The position numbers and the translations under genes are program-made. 64,000 nt of DNA, from NCBI RefSeq assembly GCF_049747295.1, contig NZ_JBMHJM010000001.1, positions 4,836,001 to 4,900,000 of the forward strand. Direction: 5' to 3'. Positions 41,833 to 50,346 of the stretch are shown here, in pieces (the first letter of the stretch is position 1; each line of letters opens with the position of its first letter). The DNA is from Afipia sp049747295 (GTDB taxonomy: Bacteria; Pseudomonadota; Alphaproteobacteria; Rhizobiales; Xanthobacteraceae). The notes under the pieces were generated by a model. It saw only the letters and a program-made list of their open reading frames with translations, was not told the DNA's origin and ran no database searches.

Positions 41833-42738
41833 TCAGCCGCCGAAATCCCGCGGTGTGTAGGTGAGGTCGACGCTGCGCCATTCGTTGTACTTGTCTGCCG
41901 GCAGCATCGTATAGGGCTGACAGGACTGCAGGCCGCTGATCGCGCCCTGCAGCAGGGCCAGAACCTTCGGGCTCGGTCTGGGGCCCTTGATCAGCATTGG
42001 ATCATTCGCGAGACGTCCGTCGGGCGTGAAGGTCACGCGCAACACGATCTGGATGTCATCAGTCCGAGAAACATCCTTCGGCAGCGGCGTGCACGTCTTC
42101 AGGTGCGCCCGGAGCGCCGCAATCATGTTGGTGGAGACATCGGCGGCCTGGGTCGCCTGAGCGTCGAAATCGCCTGTGCCGGCGCCCGGCATGGTGAACA
42201 TCATGCCGAACTTTTCGGTGATGTCAGGCTCGGCGCGCGGCACGGCTTGCGGTGATGGCGGCACGGCCTGTGGCGGCGGCGGGGTGGCCGCAGCCTGCGG
42301 AGGCGGAGGTGTTGCCGGCGTAGCCTGAGGGGCAGGCGCGGGCGGTGGAGACGCCGGTGGCGGGGCTGACGCTTCCTGCTTTGGCGGGTCCGCAGGCTTG
42401 GCCTTTTCCTTTGGAGGCTTTTCTTCGGAACGCTTTTGTTCTGGGGCCTTTTCCTCAGGAGGCTTGGCCTCCGGCGGCTTTTCCTCAGGAGACTTGGCTT
42501 TATCGGAGATTTCGGGAAGCGTTAGCGGCTCCGGAGGCTTCGGTGCCTCCTGCGCGGGCTCCTGCTTCTTCGGCTGAGGAATCTCGTCCGGTGTCACGAT
42601 ATCGACGGCGATCGCCTCTACAGGGTGCGGTTCGAACGGATGCGCGCCCGCAAAGAAGATCACCCAGACGAGAAGCAGCACATGACCGGTCACCGAGACC
42701 GCGATGCCTGCGCGTGTGAGCAATTCTGACGACAACAT
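41833..42738 (-). CDS. TonB/TolA-like envelope protein
   Basis: 301 residues. One membrane helix (about 11-30: IAVSVTGHVLLLVWVIFFA), then a long Pro/Lys/Glu-rich periplasm-spanning rod (SPEEKPPEAKPPEEKAPEQK and following), then a globular C-terminus (DVSTNMIAALRAHLKTC, DDIQIVLRVTFTPDGRLA, YNEWRSVDLTYTPRDF) with two cysteines, which resembles the TonB/TolA C-terminal fold. It is not beside exbBD, tolQR or pal, so whether it transduces energy to an outer-membrane receptor or acts structurally is unknown. A composite repeat lies just upstream. Confidence 0.7.
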   Translation of the reverse strand: MLSSELLTRAGIAVSVTGHVLLLVWVIFFAGAHPFEPHPVEAIAVDIVTPDEIPQPKKQEPAQEAPKPPEPLTLPEISDKAKSPEEKPPEAKPPEEKAPEQKRSEEKPPKEKAKPADPPKQEASAPPPASPPPAPAPQATPATPPPPQAAATPPPPQAVPPSPQAVPRAEPDITEKFGMMFTMPGAGTGDFDAQATQAADVSTNMIAALRAHLKTCTPLPKDVSRTDDIQIVLRVTFTPDGRLANDPMLIKGPRPSPKVLALLQGAISGLQSCQPYTMLPADKYNEWRSVDLTYTPRDFGG

Positions 42739-42772
42739 TTCCGGTCAACGCTTCTCGTACCGCCTTTGCCTG

Positions 42773-42936
42773 CTAGTGTCCCGAATCCGAAGTTCGCCTC
42801 GCCATGCAGCGCGCTCTATCGCGAACTTCGGATTCGAAAGGACACTAGCAAGTCTAAAATTCTAGTGTGGTGGTTCAGAAGTTCGCCGGAAGGACTCGCA
42901 GGGGAAATCGGGCGAACTTCTGAACCACCACACTAG
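42773..42936 (+). repeat. Composite double-hairpin repeat, copy 5 (B-A orientation)
   Basis: Hairpin B (42773-42848) runs from CTAGTGTCCCGAATCC to GGACACTAG, with arms complementary apart from a small bulge; hairpin A (42862-42936) runs from CTAGTGTGGTGGTTC to CACCACACTAG. The 13-base spacer (42849-42861) resembles those of copies 2 and 4. This is the best preserved copy. Confidence 0.93.
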
Positions 42937-43008
42937 CAACATAACCTGCTGGCAGGGCGATGTGGTTGACCTTTTTCACAACCCCCGGGGATTTGGCTGG
43001 GAAAGGGG

Positions 43009-43746
43009 TCAGATCGTGTCCCGTTGCATCTTGCCGCCGTAGAAGTGGAAAAACGGCACTTCGACATTATGCGACAAGGGGCCGGTGGCGAGGCGCTGCT
43101 CCAGCTCACGCAGCACCATTTTCGTCATCATGTGCGCATCAGCGAGCGGCTGAGAGCCCAGTTCGACCCAAACCAGTTCGACGAGCTCAGCGTCCGCGTG
43201 AACCACACCTTCAACCTGATGGGCAATAGACGATGCATCCGCCGTGAAGAAGCGGGTGTCGAACCTGCGCACGCGGCCGGGCGGCGTGATCGCGCGCGCG
43301 ATCAGGAAGAGACCGGACGGATCGGGCAGCAATCCGGCTTCCGCGAACGGCTTCCATTCGCCCGTCAGCTTTGCAGCCGCGCCATTCATGCGCGCGACCT
43401 TCTTGCCCAGACAAAGACCGGTTTCTTCGCAAGCCTCACGGATGGCCGCAATCGTCAGCGCGCGGGCGCGGGCCGGCGCGATCTTCGGGCTTCCGCTGAT
43501 CAGCTTCTTTTCCAGCGCCTTTGGAATTTCCGCGGCGACAGGAATCTTGTTGTCGGTCGCATCGACGCGGCCGCCTGGAAACACGAACTTGCCCGGCATG
43601 AAGACAACCTTGTCATGCCGTTTGCCGACGAGCACTTTGGGTACGCTGCCGCTGCGATCGACCAGGATCAGTGTGGCGGCATCCTTGGGGCGGCGATAAG
43701 GATGACTGTCGTCTTCCTTTTCTTCTTTTTCTGGGGTGGTGTTCAT
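43009..43746 (-). CDS. NUDIX hydrolase with an insertion in the Nudix box
   Basis: 245 residues. The Nudix box is split: GGR at 58-60 (PGKFVFPGGRVDAT) and REACEETGL at 103-111 are separated by about 40 residues instead of about 12, with a helical insert (AAEIPKALEKKLISG). An enlarged box is also known in the eukaryotic NUDT19-like CoA diphosphatases, so coenzyme A or an acyl-CoA is a possible substrate, by analogy only. The last gene of the topA-rnr-DUF983-NUDIX operon; its ATG overlaps the DUF983 stop (ATGA), showing translational coupling. Confidence 0.88.
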   Translation of the reverse strand: MNTTPEKEEKEDDSHPYRRPKDAATLILVDRSGSVPKVLVGKRHDKVVFMPGKFVFPGGRVDATDNKIPVAAEIPKALEKKLISGSPKIAPARARALTIAAIREACEETGLCLGKKVARMNGAAAKLTGEWKPFAEAGLLPDPSGLFLIARAITPPGRVRRFDTRFFTADASSIAHQVEGVVHADAELVELVWVELGSQPLADAHMMTKMVLRELEQRLATGPLSHNVEVPFFHFYGGKMQRDTI

Positions 43747-44222
43747 TTCAGCGAGTTCACATTCAACTTGGCCAGGGTGCCTTCTTCTTCGTCTTCAGGA
43801 CGCGTTTCATCGAAGCCGTGCATGCGGAATGCCCACTGCAGCGCGACGACAGCACCTTTCACGGGTTGCAGCAACAGCAGCGACGAGATCAGTGTCACAG
43901 GCAGGTAGAATGCCAGTTGCAAAGCGACAGGTGGCGAATAATTGGTCTCAATCCACAGCGCGATCGGCACCACGATGTGGCCGACAATGACGATCACGAG
44001 ATAGGCGGGGAGATCGTCGGCACGATGGCCGCTGAAATCCTGGCCGCAGACGGAGCAATTGTCGGCGACCTTTAGGAATGCACGGAAGATCTTACCTTCA
44101 CCGCAGTTCGGACAACGGCAGCGAAGTCCGCGCGCCATCGCCTGCCAGACGTCGCGTTTCGGCGGCGTGGCAGCGTCTCGCGTCCATGTGGCTGCGGGCA
44201 GTGTCGTCCGGCTTTCCATCAT
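43743..44222 (-). CDS. DUF983 family membrane protein with zinc-ribbon motif
   Basis: 159 residues. RCRCPNCGEGKIFRAFLKV and ADNCSVCGQDF give two CxxC knuckles, followed by two membrane helices (AYLVIVIVGHIVVPIALWI and LQLAFYLPVTLISSLLLLQPV). This is the standard DUF983 arrangement: a cytoplasmic zinc ribbon on a two-span membrane protein. The family function is unknown. It follows rnr by 14 bases and overlaps the NUDIX gene by four, so all are on one transcript. Confidence 0.9.
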   Translation of the reverse strand: MMESRTTLPAATWTRDAATPPKRDVWQAMARGLRCRCPNCGEGKIFRAFLKVADNCSVCGQDFSGHRADDLPAYLVIVIVGHIVVPIALWIETNYSPPVALQLAFYLPVTLISSLLLLQPVKGAVVALQWAFRMHGFDETRPEDEEEGTLAKLNVNSLK

Positions 44223-44236
44223 CGCTCCTTTGAAGG

Positions 44237-46573
44237 TCAGCCCTTCTTCTTTCCCTTGCGCGCCTTTCGCGACAGCTTCGGCGGCTTCTTTTTCTTGCTT
44301 TTCTTGTCGCGTTTGAGGTGCGCCTTGACGCCCCCCTTTGGTTTCGGGCCGCGGCTCTCGTGCTTGCGACCGCCGCGCGGGGCGACGTTGCCGTCCGAGA
44401 GCAGTTCGAACCGTAACGCTCCCGCCACCGGGGCTGCTTCTACCAGACGAACCTCCACCACGTCACCTAACCGATGCATGGTTCCGCTGCGCGAACCGAT
44501 CAGCGCGTGGCGGGTCTCGTCATAGTTGTAGTATTCGCTGCCCAGCGTGCGAACCGGGATAAGGCCGTCGGCGCCGGTTTCGGTCAGCTTGACGAACAGG
44601 CCAGCGCGCGTAACGCCGGAAATCCGGCCGGTGAATGTTGCGCCCACGCGGTCGGCGAGATGATGCGCGATCAGGCGATCTACGGTTTCGCGCTCGGCCT
44701 TCATCGCCCGGCGCTCAGTCAACGAAATCGCCGCGGCAACTTCGCTGAGCGTTTCGAACGATTCATGTTCCGGCAGCGCGCCTTCGCCGAGTCCGAGGGC
44801 GCGGATCAAAGCGCGATGCACGATCAGGTCGGCATAGCGCCTGATCGGCGAGGTGAAGTGGGCGTAGCGGCGAAGATTGAGGCCGAAGTGTCCGTAGTTG
44901 TCTGCGGAATATTCCGCCTGCGCTTGCGAGCGCAGCACCACTTCGTTCACAAGCGGTTCTGAATCGTGGCCATGGACTTGCGCGAGCACGCGGTTGAACA
45001 CGGCAGGGCGCAATGCGCCGGCCTTGGCGAACGGAATGTCGAGGGTCTTCAGGAACTCCTGAAGGTTGTGAACCTTCTCGACAGTCGGCTCATCATGCAC
45101 GCGATAGATCAGCGGCAGCGCCTTCTTCTCAAGCGTTTCCGCCGCCGCCACGTTGGCGAGGATCATGAACTCTTCGATCAGGCGGTGGGCGTCGAGCCGC
45201 TCCGGGATGATCACGCGATCGACAGTGCCGTCAGGTTTCAGCACAATCTTACGCTCGGGCAGATCGAGATCGAGTGGATCGCGCTCGTCGCGCGCGCGTT
45301 TCACCAGCGCATAGGCGGCATAGAGCGGCTTCAGGATCGGATCGAGCAGAGGGCCTGTGACATCGTCGGGACGGCCATCGATCGCCGCTTGTGCCTGCGC
45401 GTAATTCAATTTGGCTGCCGAGCGCATCAGGACACGGTGGAACGTGTGCGAGCGCTTCCGCCCATCCGGTGCGATGACCATGCGCACCGCCAGCGCGCCG
45501 CGGGGCTCTCCGGGCTTCAGCGAGCAGAGGTCGTTCGAAATGCGCTCCGGCAGCATCGGCACGACACGGTCGGGGAAGTAGACCGAGTTGCCGCGGTTCA
45601 GCGCTTCGCGGTCAAGGGGCGAGTTCGGCCGGACATAAAACGCAACGTCGGCGATGGCGACGTTGACGATGTAGCCGCCCTTGTTGTTCGGGTCGGTGTC
45701 CGGTTCGGCGTGGACGGCGTCGTCGTGATCTTTCGCGTCTGGCGGATCGATGGTGACCAGCGGGACATCGCGCCAGTCTTCACGTCCGGCGAGCGTTGCC
45801 GGCTGCGCCGCCTCCGACTCGCGGATGACGTCGTCCGGAAATTCCTGCGGGATGTCGTGGGCGTGAATGGCGATCAGGCTGACGGCCTTCTCGGTCTTCA
45901 GCGAACCAAGCCGTTCTTTCACGCGCCCTTGAGGCAAGCCAAACCCACGCGCGCGCATCAGTTCGACGCTGATCAGATCACCGTCCTGGGCACCAGAGCT
46001 ATGGGCTGCGGGGATCGCAAGCTCACGCCCGGCCTGCTTCTTGTCGATCGGGATCAGGCGGCCGTCGCCATTGGGCAGCGCACGGAAGATGCCGAGCACG
46101 CGATGCCGCGTCTTGTCGAGCAGCTTGATGACGCGCCCGCGATACGCGCCGCGCTCGCCTTTGACTTCGGATTTCTCGACACGGAGCAGGGCGCGGTCGC
46201 CGACGCCAGCCACGGTGCCGGGCTTGGGCCTGCGCGGCACGTCGATGCGAATGACGGGAGCAGGGCCATCGACATCTTCGAGCCACTCCGCGGGCGTTGC
46301 GAGCAGTTCGCCGTCCTCGTCGCGGCCGGTAACGTCGGCGACGAGTGTCGGCGGCAACGATTTCGCTTCGTGAAGCCGTCTGCCGTCTTTGGCAATGATG
46401 CCTTCATCGGTGAGGTCGCGCAGCACGCGTCGCAGTTCAGCACGCGCTTCGTTCTTCAGGCCGAAATGGCGGGCGAGTTCACGCGTGCCCACGTCGCCCG
46501 GTTGCGAGCGAACGAACGCGACAATGCTATCCCGATCAGGAAGTGCTGTTGTCGCGTCGTGTTTCTTCGTCAT
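44237..46573 (-). CDS. rnr: Ribonuclease R
   Basis: 778-residue 3'-5' exoribonuclease that degrades structured RNA. An N-terminal winged helix (VRSQPGDVGTRELARHFGLK) precedes cold-shock domains and the RNB catalytic domain with the Asp cluster in DPPDAKDHDDAVHAEPD and VADVAFYVRP. SERAMKAERETVDRLIAHHLADRV-like sequence leads to the S1 domain (GATFTGRISGVTRAGLFVKL). The C-terminal tail is highly basic (KSKKKKPPKLSRKARKGKKKG). Its ATG overlaps the topA stop by one base (TAATG), so translation is coupled to topoisomerase I. Confidence 0.97.
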   Translation of the reverse strand: MTKKHDATTALPDRDSIVAFVRSQPGDVGTRELARHFGLKNEARAELRRVLRDLTDEGIIAKDGRRLHEAKSLPPTLVADVTGRDEDGELLATPAEWLEDVDGPAPVIRIDVPRRPKPGTVAGVGDRALLRVEKSEVKGERGAYRGRVIKLLDKTRHRVLGIFRALPNGDGRLIPIDKKQAGRELAIPAAHSSGAQDGDLISVELMRARGFGLPQGRVKERLGSLKTEKAVSLIAIHAHDIPQEFPDDVIRESEAAQPATLAGREDWRDVPLVTIDPPDAKDHDDAVHAEPDTDPNNKGGYIVNVAIADVAFYVRPNSPLDREALNRGNSVYFPDRVVPMLPERISNDLCSLKPGEPRGALAVRMVIAPDGRKRSHTFHRVLMRSAAKLNYAQAQAAIDGRPDDVTGPLLDPILKPLYAAYALVKRARDERDPLDLDLPERKIVLKPDGTVDRVIIPERLDAHRLIEEFMILANVAAAETLEKKALPLIYRVHDEPTVEKVHNLQEFLKTLDIPFAKAGALRPAVFNRVLAQVHGHDSEPLVNEVVLRSQAQAEYSADNYGHFGLNLRRYAHFTSPIRRYADLIVHRALIRALGLGEGALPEHESFETLSEVAAAISLTERRAMKAERETVDRLIAHHLADRVGATFTGRISGVTRAGLFVKLTETGADGLIPVRTLGSEYYNYDETRHALIGSRSGTMHRLGDVVEVRLVEAAPVAGALRFELLSDGNVAPRGGRKHESRGPKPKGGVKAHLKRDKKSKKKKPPKLSRKARKGKKKG

Positions 46574-49323
46574 TATCCGCGTGCTTTACCAGCGCTCTTC
46601 GTGGCCGCGACCTTGGTGGTTTTCTTGGCGGCAACCTTCTTCGGTGCAGCCGCTTTCTTCGCAGCGCGTGGTTTCGCAGCCGTGATCGGCGTCACCTCGG
46701 CACCGGCGTCGTCATCCGCCTTGGCAGCAGTCTTCGAGGATTTCTTCGCCGCGGCTTTCTTCGCAGGCTTCTTGCTGGTTGCAGCTTTCTTCGCCGCGCG
46801 CTTGGGCTTGCCGCCGCCCTTCTTCGCGCGGTCCTCGATCAGCGCAATCGCTTCTTCGAGGGTCAGCTTTTCCGGCTCCTTGTCGTCCGGAATGGTGGCG
46901 TTGATGCCGTCGATGGTCACGTAAGCGCCGTAGCGGCCCTTCTTGAGCATGATGGTGCCGCCGCGTGCAGGATATTCGCCGACGGCCTTGCCGGGATCGG
47001 CGCCGAAGCGCCGGCTCGGGCCCTTGGCGATCTTCTCTGCAATGAGCGTGACCGCGCGGTTGAGACCAACGTTGTAGACGTCGTCGCCCGCCTCGAGGCT
47101 CGCATAAGTCTTGCCGTGACGTACGAAGGGACCGAACCGGCCAATGCCGGCAGTGATGATTTCGCCATCCTCGGGATGCGGGCCGACGTCACGCGGCAGC
47201 GCGAGCAGCTTGATCGCAAGTTCAAGTTCGACATCCGCGGGCGACATGTTCTTCGGAATGCCGGCGCGCTTGGGCTTCTGGTCCTCGCCGTAGTCCTTCG
47301 GTTCGCCAAGCTGAATGTAGGGACCGAAACGTCCGGCTTTCACCGCAACGTCGAGATTCGTTGCCGGATCCTTGCCGAGCACGCGGTCGCTCTGGCCGCT
47401 GGAGGCGGCGAGAGGGCGGGTGTAGCGGCATTCAGGATAGTTCGAGCAGCCGACGAAGGCGCCGAACTTGCCGGCCTTGAGATTGAGTTTGCCAGTGCCG
47501 CAGCTCGGACATTGACGGGGATCCCCGCCATCGGCACGCGGCTCGTAGATGTGTTCGCCGAGCATCGCATCGAGCACGTCGAGCACTTCGGACACGCGCA
47601 CGTCCTTGATGCCGTCGACCGCGCCGATGAAGTCGGTCCAGAAATCCTTCAGGACCTGCTGCCAGGCGACTTCATTGTTCGAAATCTTGTCGAGCTTCTC
47701 CTCGAGATCGGCGGTGAAGTCGAACTCGACGTAACGCGCGAAGAAGTTCTCCAGGAACGCGACGACGACGCGGCCCTTGTCCTCGGCGGACAGGCGCTTC
47801 TTTTCGAGCTTCACATAGCCGCGGTCTTTCAGCACCTGGAGGATCGACGCATAGGTCGAAGGCCGGCCGATGCCGAGTTCTTCCATGCGCTTGACCAGCG
47901 AGGCTTCCGAGAAGCGCGGTGGCGGCTCGGTGAAATGTTGCGTGACGTTGAGGCTCTCGCGCTTCAGCGCTTCGCCTTCGCTCATGGCGGGCAGGCGGCG
48001 GCTCTCTTCATCATCGGGATCGTCGTCACGGCCTTCCTGATAGACGGCCAGGAAGCCGTCGAACTTGACGACCTGACCGGTGGCACGCAATTCGAGGGTG
48101 CGAGCGCCTGCCTTCGCCGTGATGTCGACAGTGGTGCGCTCGAGCTCGGCCGATTCCATCTGGCTTGCGATGGTCCGCATCCAGATCAGTTCGTACAGCC
48201 GCGCCTGATCGTTATCGAGGCGGCTGCGCAAGCTGGCAGGACGGCGGGAGAGGTCGGTCGGACGGATCGCTTCGTGCGCTTCCTGCGCATTCTTCGCCTT
48301 CGACGAATACTGGCGCGGCGCATCGGGGACGTAGGTCTTGCCGTATTCCTCGCCGATCACCTTGCGGGTCTGCGTCACGGCTTCAGGGGCAATCGAAACG
48401 CCGTCGGTACGCATATAAGTAATGAGACCGGTGGTCTCACCGCCGATATCGATGCCTTCGTAGAGGCGTTGTGCGATGCGCATGGTGTGCGCAGGGGCAA
48501 AGCCAAGCTTGCGGCTGGCTTCCTGCTGCAGCGTCGAGGTGGTGAAGGGCGCCTGCGGATTGCGTCGCGCGGGCTTGGCCTCGACCGTGGTGACGGTGTA
48601 GTTGGCCGCTTCCAGCGCCTTCTTGAAATCTTCGGCTTCCGCGCCGCTGCCGATGTCGAGGCGCTGGATCTTCTTGCCGTCCGCGCCGACGAGGCGGGCC
48701 TCAAACGTGTCGCCGCGCGGCGTCGCGAGATTGGCCAGCAGCGACCAGTATTCGCGCGGCACGAACTTTTCGATTTCGAGCTCGCGGTCGCACACCAGCC
48801 GCAGCGCCACCGACTGCACGCGGCCGGCAGAACGGGCGCCGGGGAGTTTGCGCCAGAGCACGGGGGAGAGGGTGAAGCCGACGAGATAGTCCAGCGCACG
48901 CCGCGCCATGTAGGCGTCCACCAGCGCGCCATCGATCTGGCGCGGGTGCTTCATGGCTTCGGTGACGGCCTGCTTGGTAATGGCGTTGAAGACGACGCGC
49001 TCGATCTTCTGGTCCTTGAGGGCGCGCTTCTGCTTCAGCACCTCGAGCACGTGCCAGGAGATCGCTTCGCCTTCGCGATCAGGGTCGGTTGCGAGGATCA
49101 GCTTGTCGGCGTCCTTGACGACGCGGGCGATGTCATTGAGGCGACCGGCGGCTTTCGGGTCGACTTCCCAAATCATCTGAAAATTTGCGTCAGGATCCAC
49201 CGATCCATTCTTGGCGGGAAGGTCCCGGACATGCCCATAGGAGGCGAAAACCTCGTAGGAGTCGCCCAAATACTTGTTGATCGTCTTGGCCTTTGCAGGC
49301 GACTCGACAATGACGATATTCAT
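46573..49323 (-). CDS. topA: DNA topoisomerase I
   Basis: 916-residue type IA topoisomerase that relaxes negative supercoils. Start ATG 49323 gives MNIVIVESPAKAKTINKYLG, the exact Toprim start; the frame continues 47 codons upstream but without similarity. Toprim acidic motif ATDPDREGEAISWHV, catalytic Tyr in GLITYMRTDGV, and a C-terminal zinc-ribbon (CPSCGTGKLNLKAGKFGAFVGCSNYPEC). The tail is a long Ala/Lys-rich stretch (KKAATSKKPAKKAAAKKSSK) like histone H1, typical for this group and probably DNA-binding. First gene of the topA-rnr-DUF983-NUDIX operon. Confidence 0.97.
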   Translation of the reverse strand: MNIVIVESPAKAKTINKYLGDSYEVFASYGHVRDLPAKNGSVDPDANFQMIWEVDPKAAGRLNDIARVVKDADKLILATDPDREGEAISWHVLEVLKQKRALKDQKIERVVFNAITKQAVTEAMKHPRQIDGALVDAYMARRALDYLVGFTLSPVLWRKLPGARSAGRVQSVALRLVCDRELEIEKFVPREYWSLLANLATPRGDTFEARLVGADGKKIQRLDIGSGAEAEDFKKALEAANYTVTTVEAKPARRNPQAPFTTSTLQQEASRKLGFAPAHTMRIAQRLYEGIDIGGETTGLITYMRTDGVSIAPEAVTQTRKVIGEEYGKTYVPDAPRQYSSKAKNAQEAHEAIRPTDLSRRPASLRSRLDNDQARLYELIWMRTIASQMESAELERTTVDITAKAGARTLELRATGQVVKFDGFLAVYQEGRDDDPDDEESRRLPAMSEGEALKRESLNVTQHFTEPPPRFSEASLVKRMEELGIGRPSTYASILQVLKDRGYVKLEKKRLSAEDKGRVVVAFLENFFARYVEFDFTADLEEKLDKISNNEVAWQQVLKDFWTDFIGAVDGIKDVRVSEVLDVLDAMLGEHIYEPRADGGDPRQCPSCGTGKLNLKAGKFGAFVGCSNYPECRYTRPLAASSGQSDRVLGKDPATNLDVAVKAGRFGPYIQLGEPKDYGEDQKPKRAGIPKNMSPADVELELAIKLLALPRDVGPHPEDGEIITAGIGRFGPFVRHGKTYASLEAGDDVYNVGLNRAVTLIAEKIAKGPSRRFGADPGKAVGEYPARGGTIMLKKGRYGAYVTIDGINATIPDDKEPEKLTLEEAIALIEDRAKKGGGKPKRAAKKAATSKKPAKKAAAKKSSKTAAKADDDAGAEVTPITAAKPRAAKKAAAPKKVAAKKTTKVAATKSAGKARG

Positions 49324-49790
49324 ATTATTCCAATGGCTTACGGGGAAAACACACGCCGGAATCGGAGGATTCACCCTGGGTGGCTCGTCCGATACATGGG
49401 TAAAAGGACCCCCGCTGTCAAATCGCCTGCTGGTGATCGGCCTTGGGATAGCGTGAAAATTCACGCGATGGTTGTGTATTTTTCAATTCCAGATTGTGAT
49501 TTGAGGCCGCTGCTTAACCTTGGCGAGGGCCATGGTGGGGGCTGCCCCGGTATCCAGTTGCAGCCAAAAAGGGCAGCGCGCGGCGGTGAACAGTGACGCA
49601 TTTCCGAGAGAACTTCGCCGACGGCATCGAGCTGAGAGAGCGCTCACTTTATAATGGGTCACACCGCGATATCGTGTCGGACTGAAGCGCTTTCGTCTTA
49701 TGAGCAGGGCGAACTAAGTCCCTTTTATTTCTGGGGATCGTCAGGCGCCGAGTTGCTTGGCCGCGGGCCGTCACGAGATGTGCACTGGCC
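49324..49790. other. Intergenic region upstream of topA
   Basis: 467 bases with no supported gene. GCGTGAA/TTCACGC (49451-49466) is a seven-base dyad about 130 bases before topA that could be an operator. TATAAT occurs at 49650-49655 on the plus strand without a matching -35 box. No RNA gene was recognised. The segment marks the junction where the hxlR/SDR pair interrupts the usual topA-dprA neighbourhood. Confidence 0.4.
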
Positions 49791-50243
49791 TCAAGCTTGA
49801 GCGCCCGCGAGGCGGACCGTGGTCTCGGTCTGATTCAAAACGCGGCCATCCTCGGCGCGAATCTCCAGCTTCCGAAGGGGCTTCCCGTGTCTCTTGTCGA
49901 GGAGCTTGGAGAAGTCTTCGTTAGGCTTAAACGAAAATTCCTCGCCCCACTGCCGCAGCGCGACCAAAACCGGGAACAGTGCCCGGCCTTTGGGGGTGAG
50001 CACGTAATCTTGATAGGCGCTGCCGTCGGCGGCGGGCTGCACCTCCAAAATCCCCTCCGCGACGAGGGTGCGCAGGCGCACGGTCAGGATGTTCTTGGCT
50101 ACGCCGAGATCTTTCTGAAAGGCGCTGAAACGCCGCGTGCCGAGCATGGCGTTGCGGACGATCAACAACGACCACCAGTCGCCGATGACGTCCAGCGCCC
50201 GTGCGATGGGGCACATATCCCCCTGAAGACTCTTGCGTTTCAT
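49791..50243 (-). CDS. HxlR family transcriptional regulator
   Basis: 150 residues from ATG 50243. The winged-helix core CPIARALDVIGDWWSLLIVRNAM, with the conserved Cys near residue 11 and the WW pair, then RRFSAFQKDLGVAKNILTVRLRTL and YVLTPKGRALFPVL, is diagnostic of the HxlR/MarR-like family. Such proteins often sense reactive carbonyls or quinones through the N-terminal Cys and repress a neighbouring redox enzyme. It is divergent from the SDR gene, with a 103-base gap holding a perfect palindrome (50309-50327) and its own promoter (50277-50305). Effector unknown. Confidence 0.92.
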   Translation of the reverse strand: MKRKSLQGDMCPIARALDVIGDWWSLLIVRNAMLGTRRFSAFQKDLGVAKNILTVRLRTLVAEGILEVQPAADGSAYQDYVLTPKGRALFPVLVALRQWGEEFSFKPNEDFSKLLDKRHGKPLRKLEIRAEDGRVLNQTETTVRLAGAQA

Positions 50244-50276
50244 CAAGCTGCCCTTCGATCACGCGATTGTGGTTGC

Positions 50277-50305
50277 AATATAGGACTGGATCGACTAAAT
50301 CGCAA
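50277..50305 (-). promoter_or_regulatory. Predicted promoter of the hxlR gene
   Basis: Minus strand: -35 TTGCGA (50300-50305), 17-base spacer, -10 TATATT (50277-50282), about 34 bases before the start codon. Confidence 0.55.
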
Positions 50306-50308
50306 GCA

Positions 50309-50327
50309 TGGTTTCATTATGAAACCA
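50309..50327. promoter_or_regulatory. Palindromic operator between hxlR and the SDR gene
   Basis: TGGTTTCATTATGAAACCA is a perfect nine-base dyad around one T. It lies 20 bases before the SDR start codon, where the SDR -10 region (CATTAT, 50315-50320) would be, and just upstream of the hxlR -35 box. The divergent HxlR protein is the obvious candidate to bind it. A partial match, TGGTTGCAATA, occurs at 50270-50280. Confidence 0.7.
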
Positions 50328-50346
50328 GATTGGACAGGAGAGTTCC

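Noticed and set aside
46543..49596. A 1017-codon plus-strand open frame opposite topA, and similar long frames opposite rnr (44966-46924) and clpA (18477-19889).
   Set aside because: High-G+C coding DNA leaves long frames on the opposite strand. The translations are Arg/Ala/Gly-rich without family motifs, while topA, rnr and clpA on the true strand are unmistakable.
49650..49655. TATAAT as promoter of an unannotated RNA gene in the topA upstream region.
   Set aside because: No -35 box at 16-18 bases and no terminator hairpin downstream.
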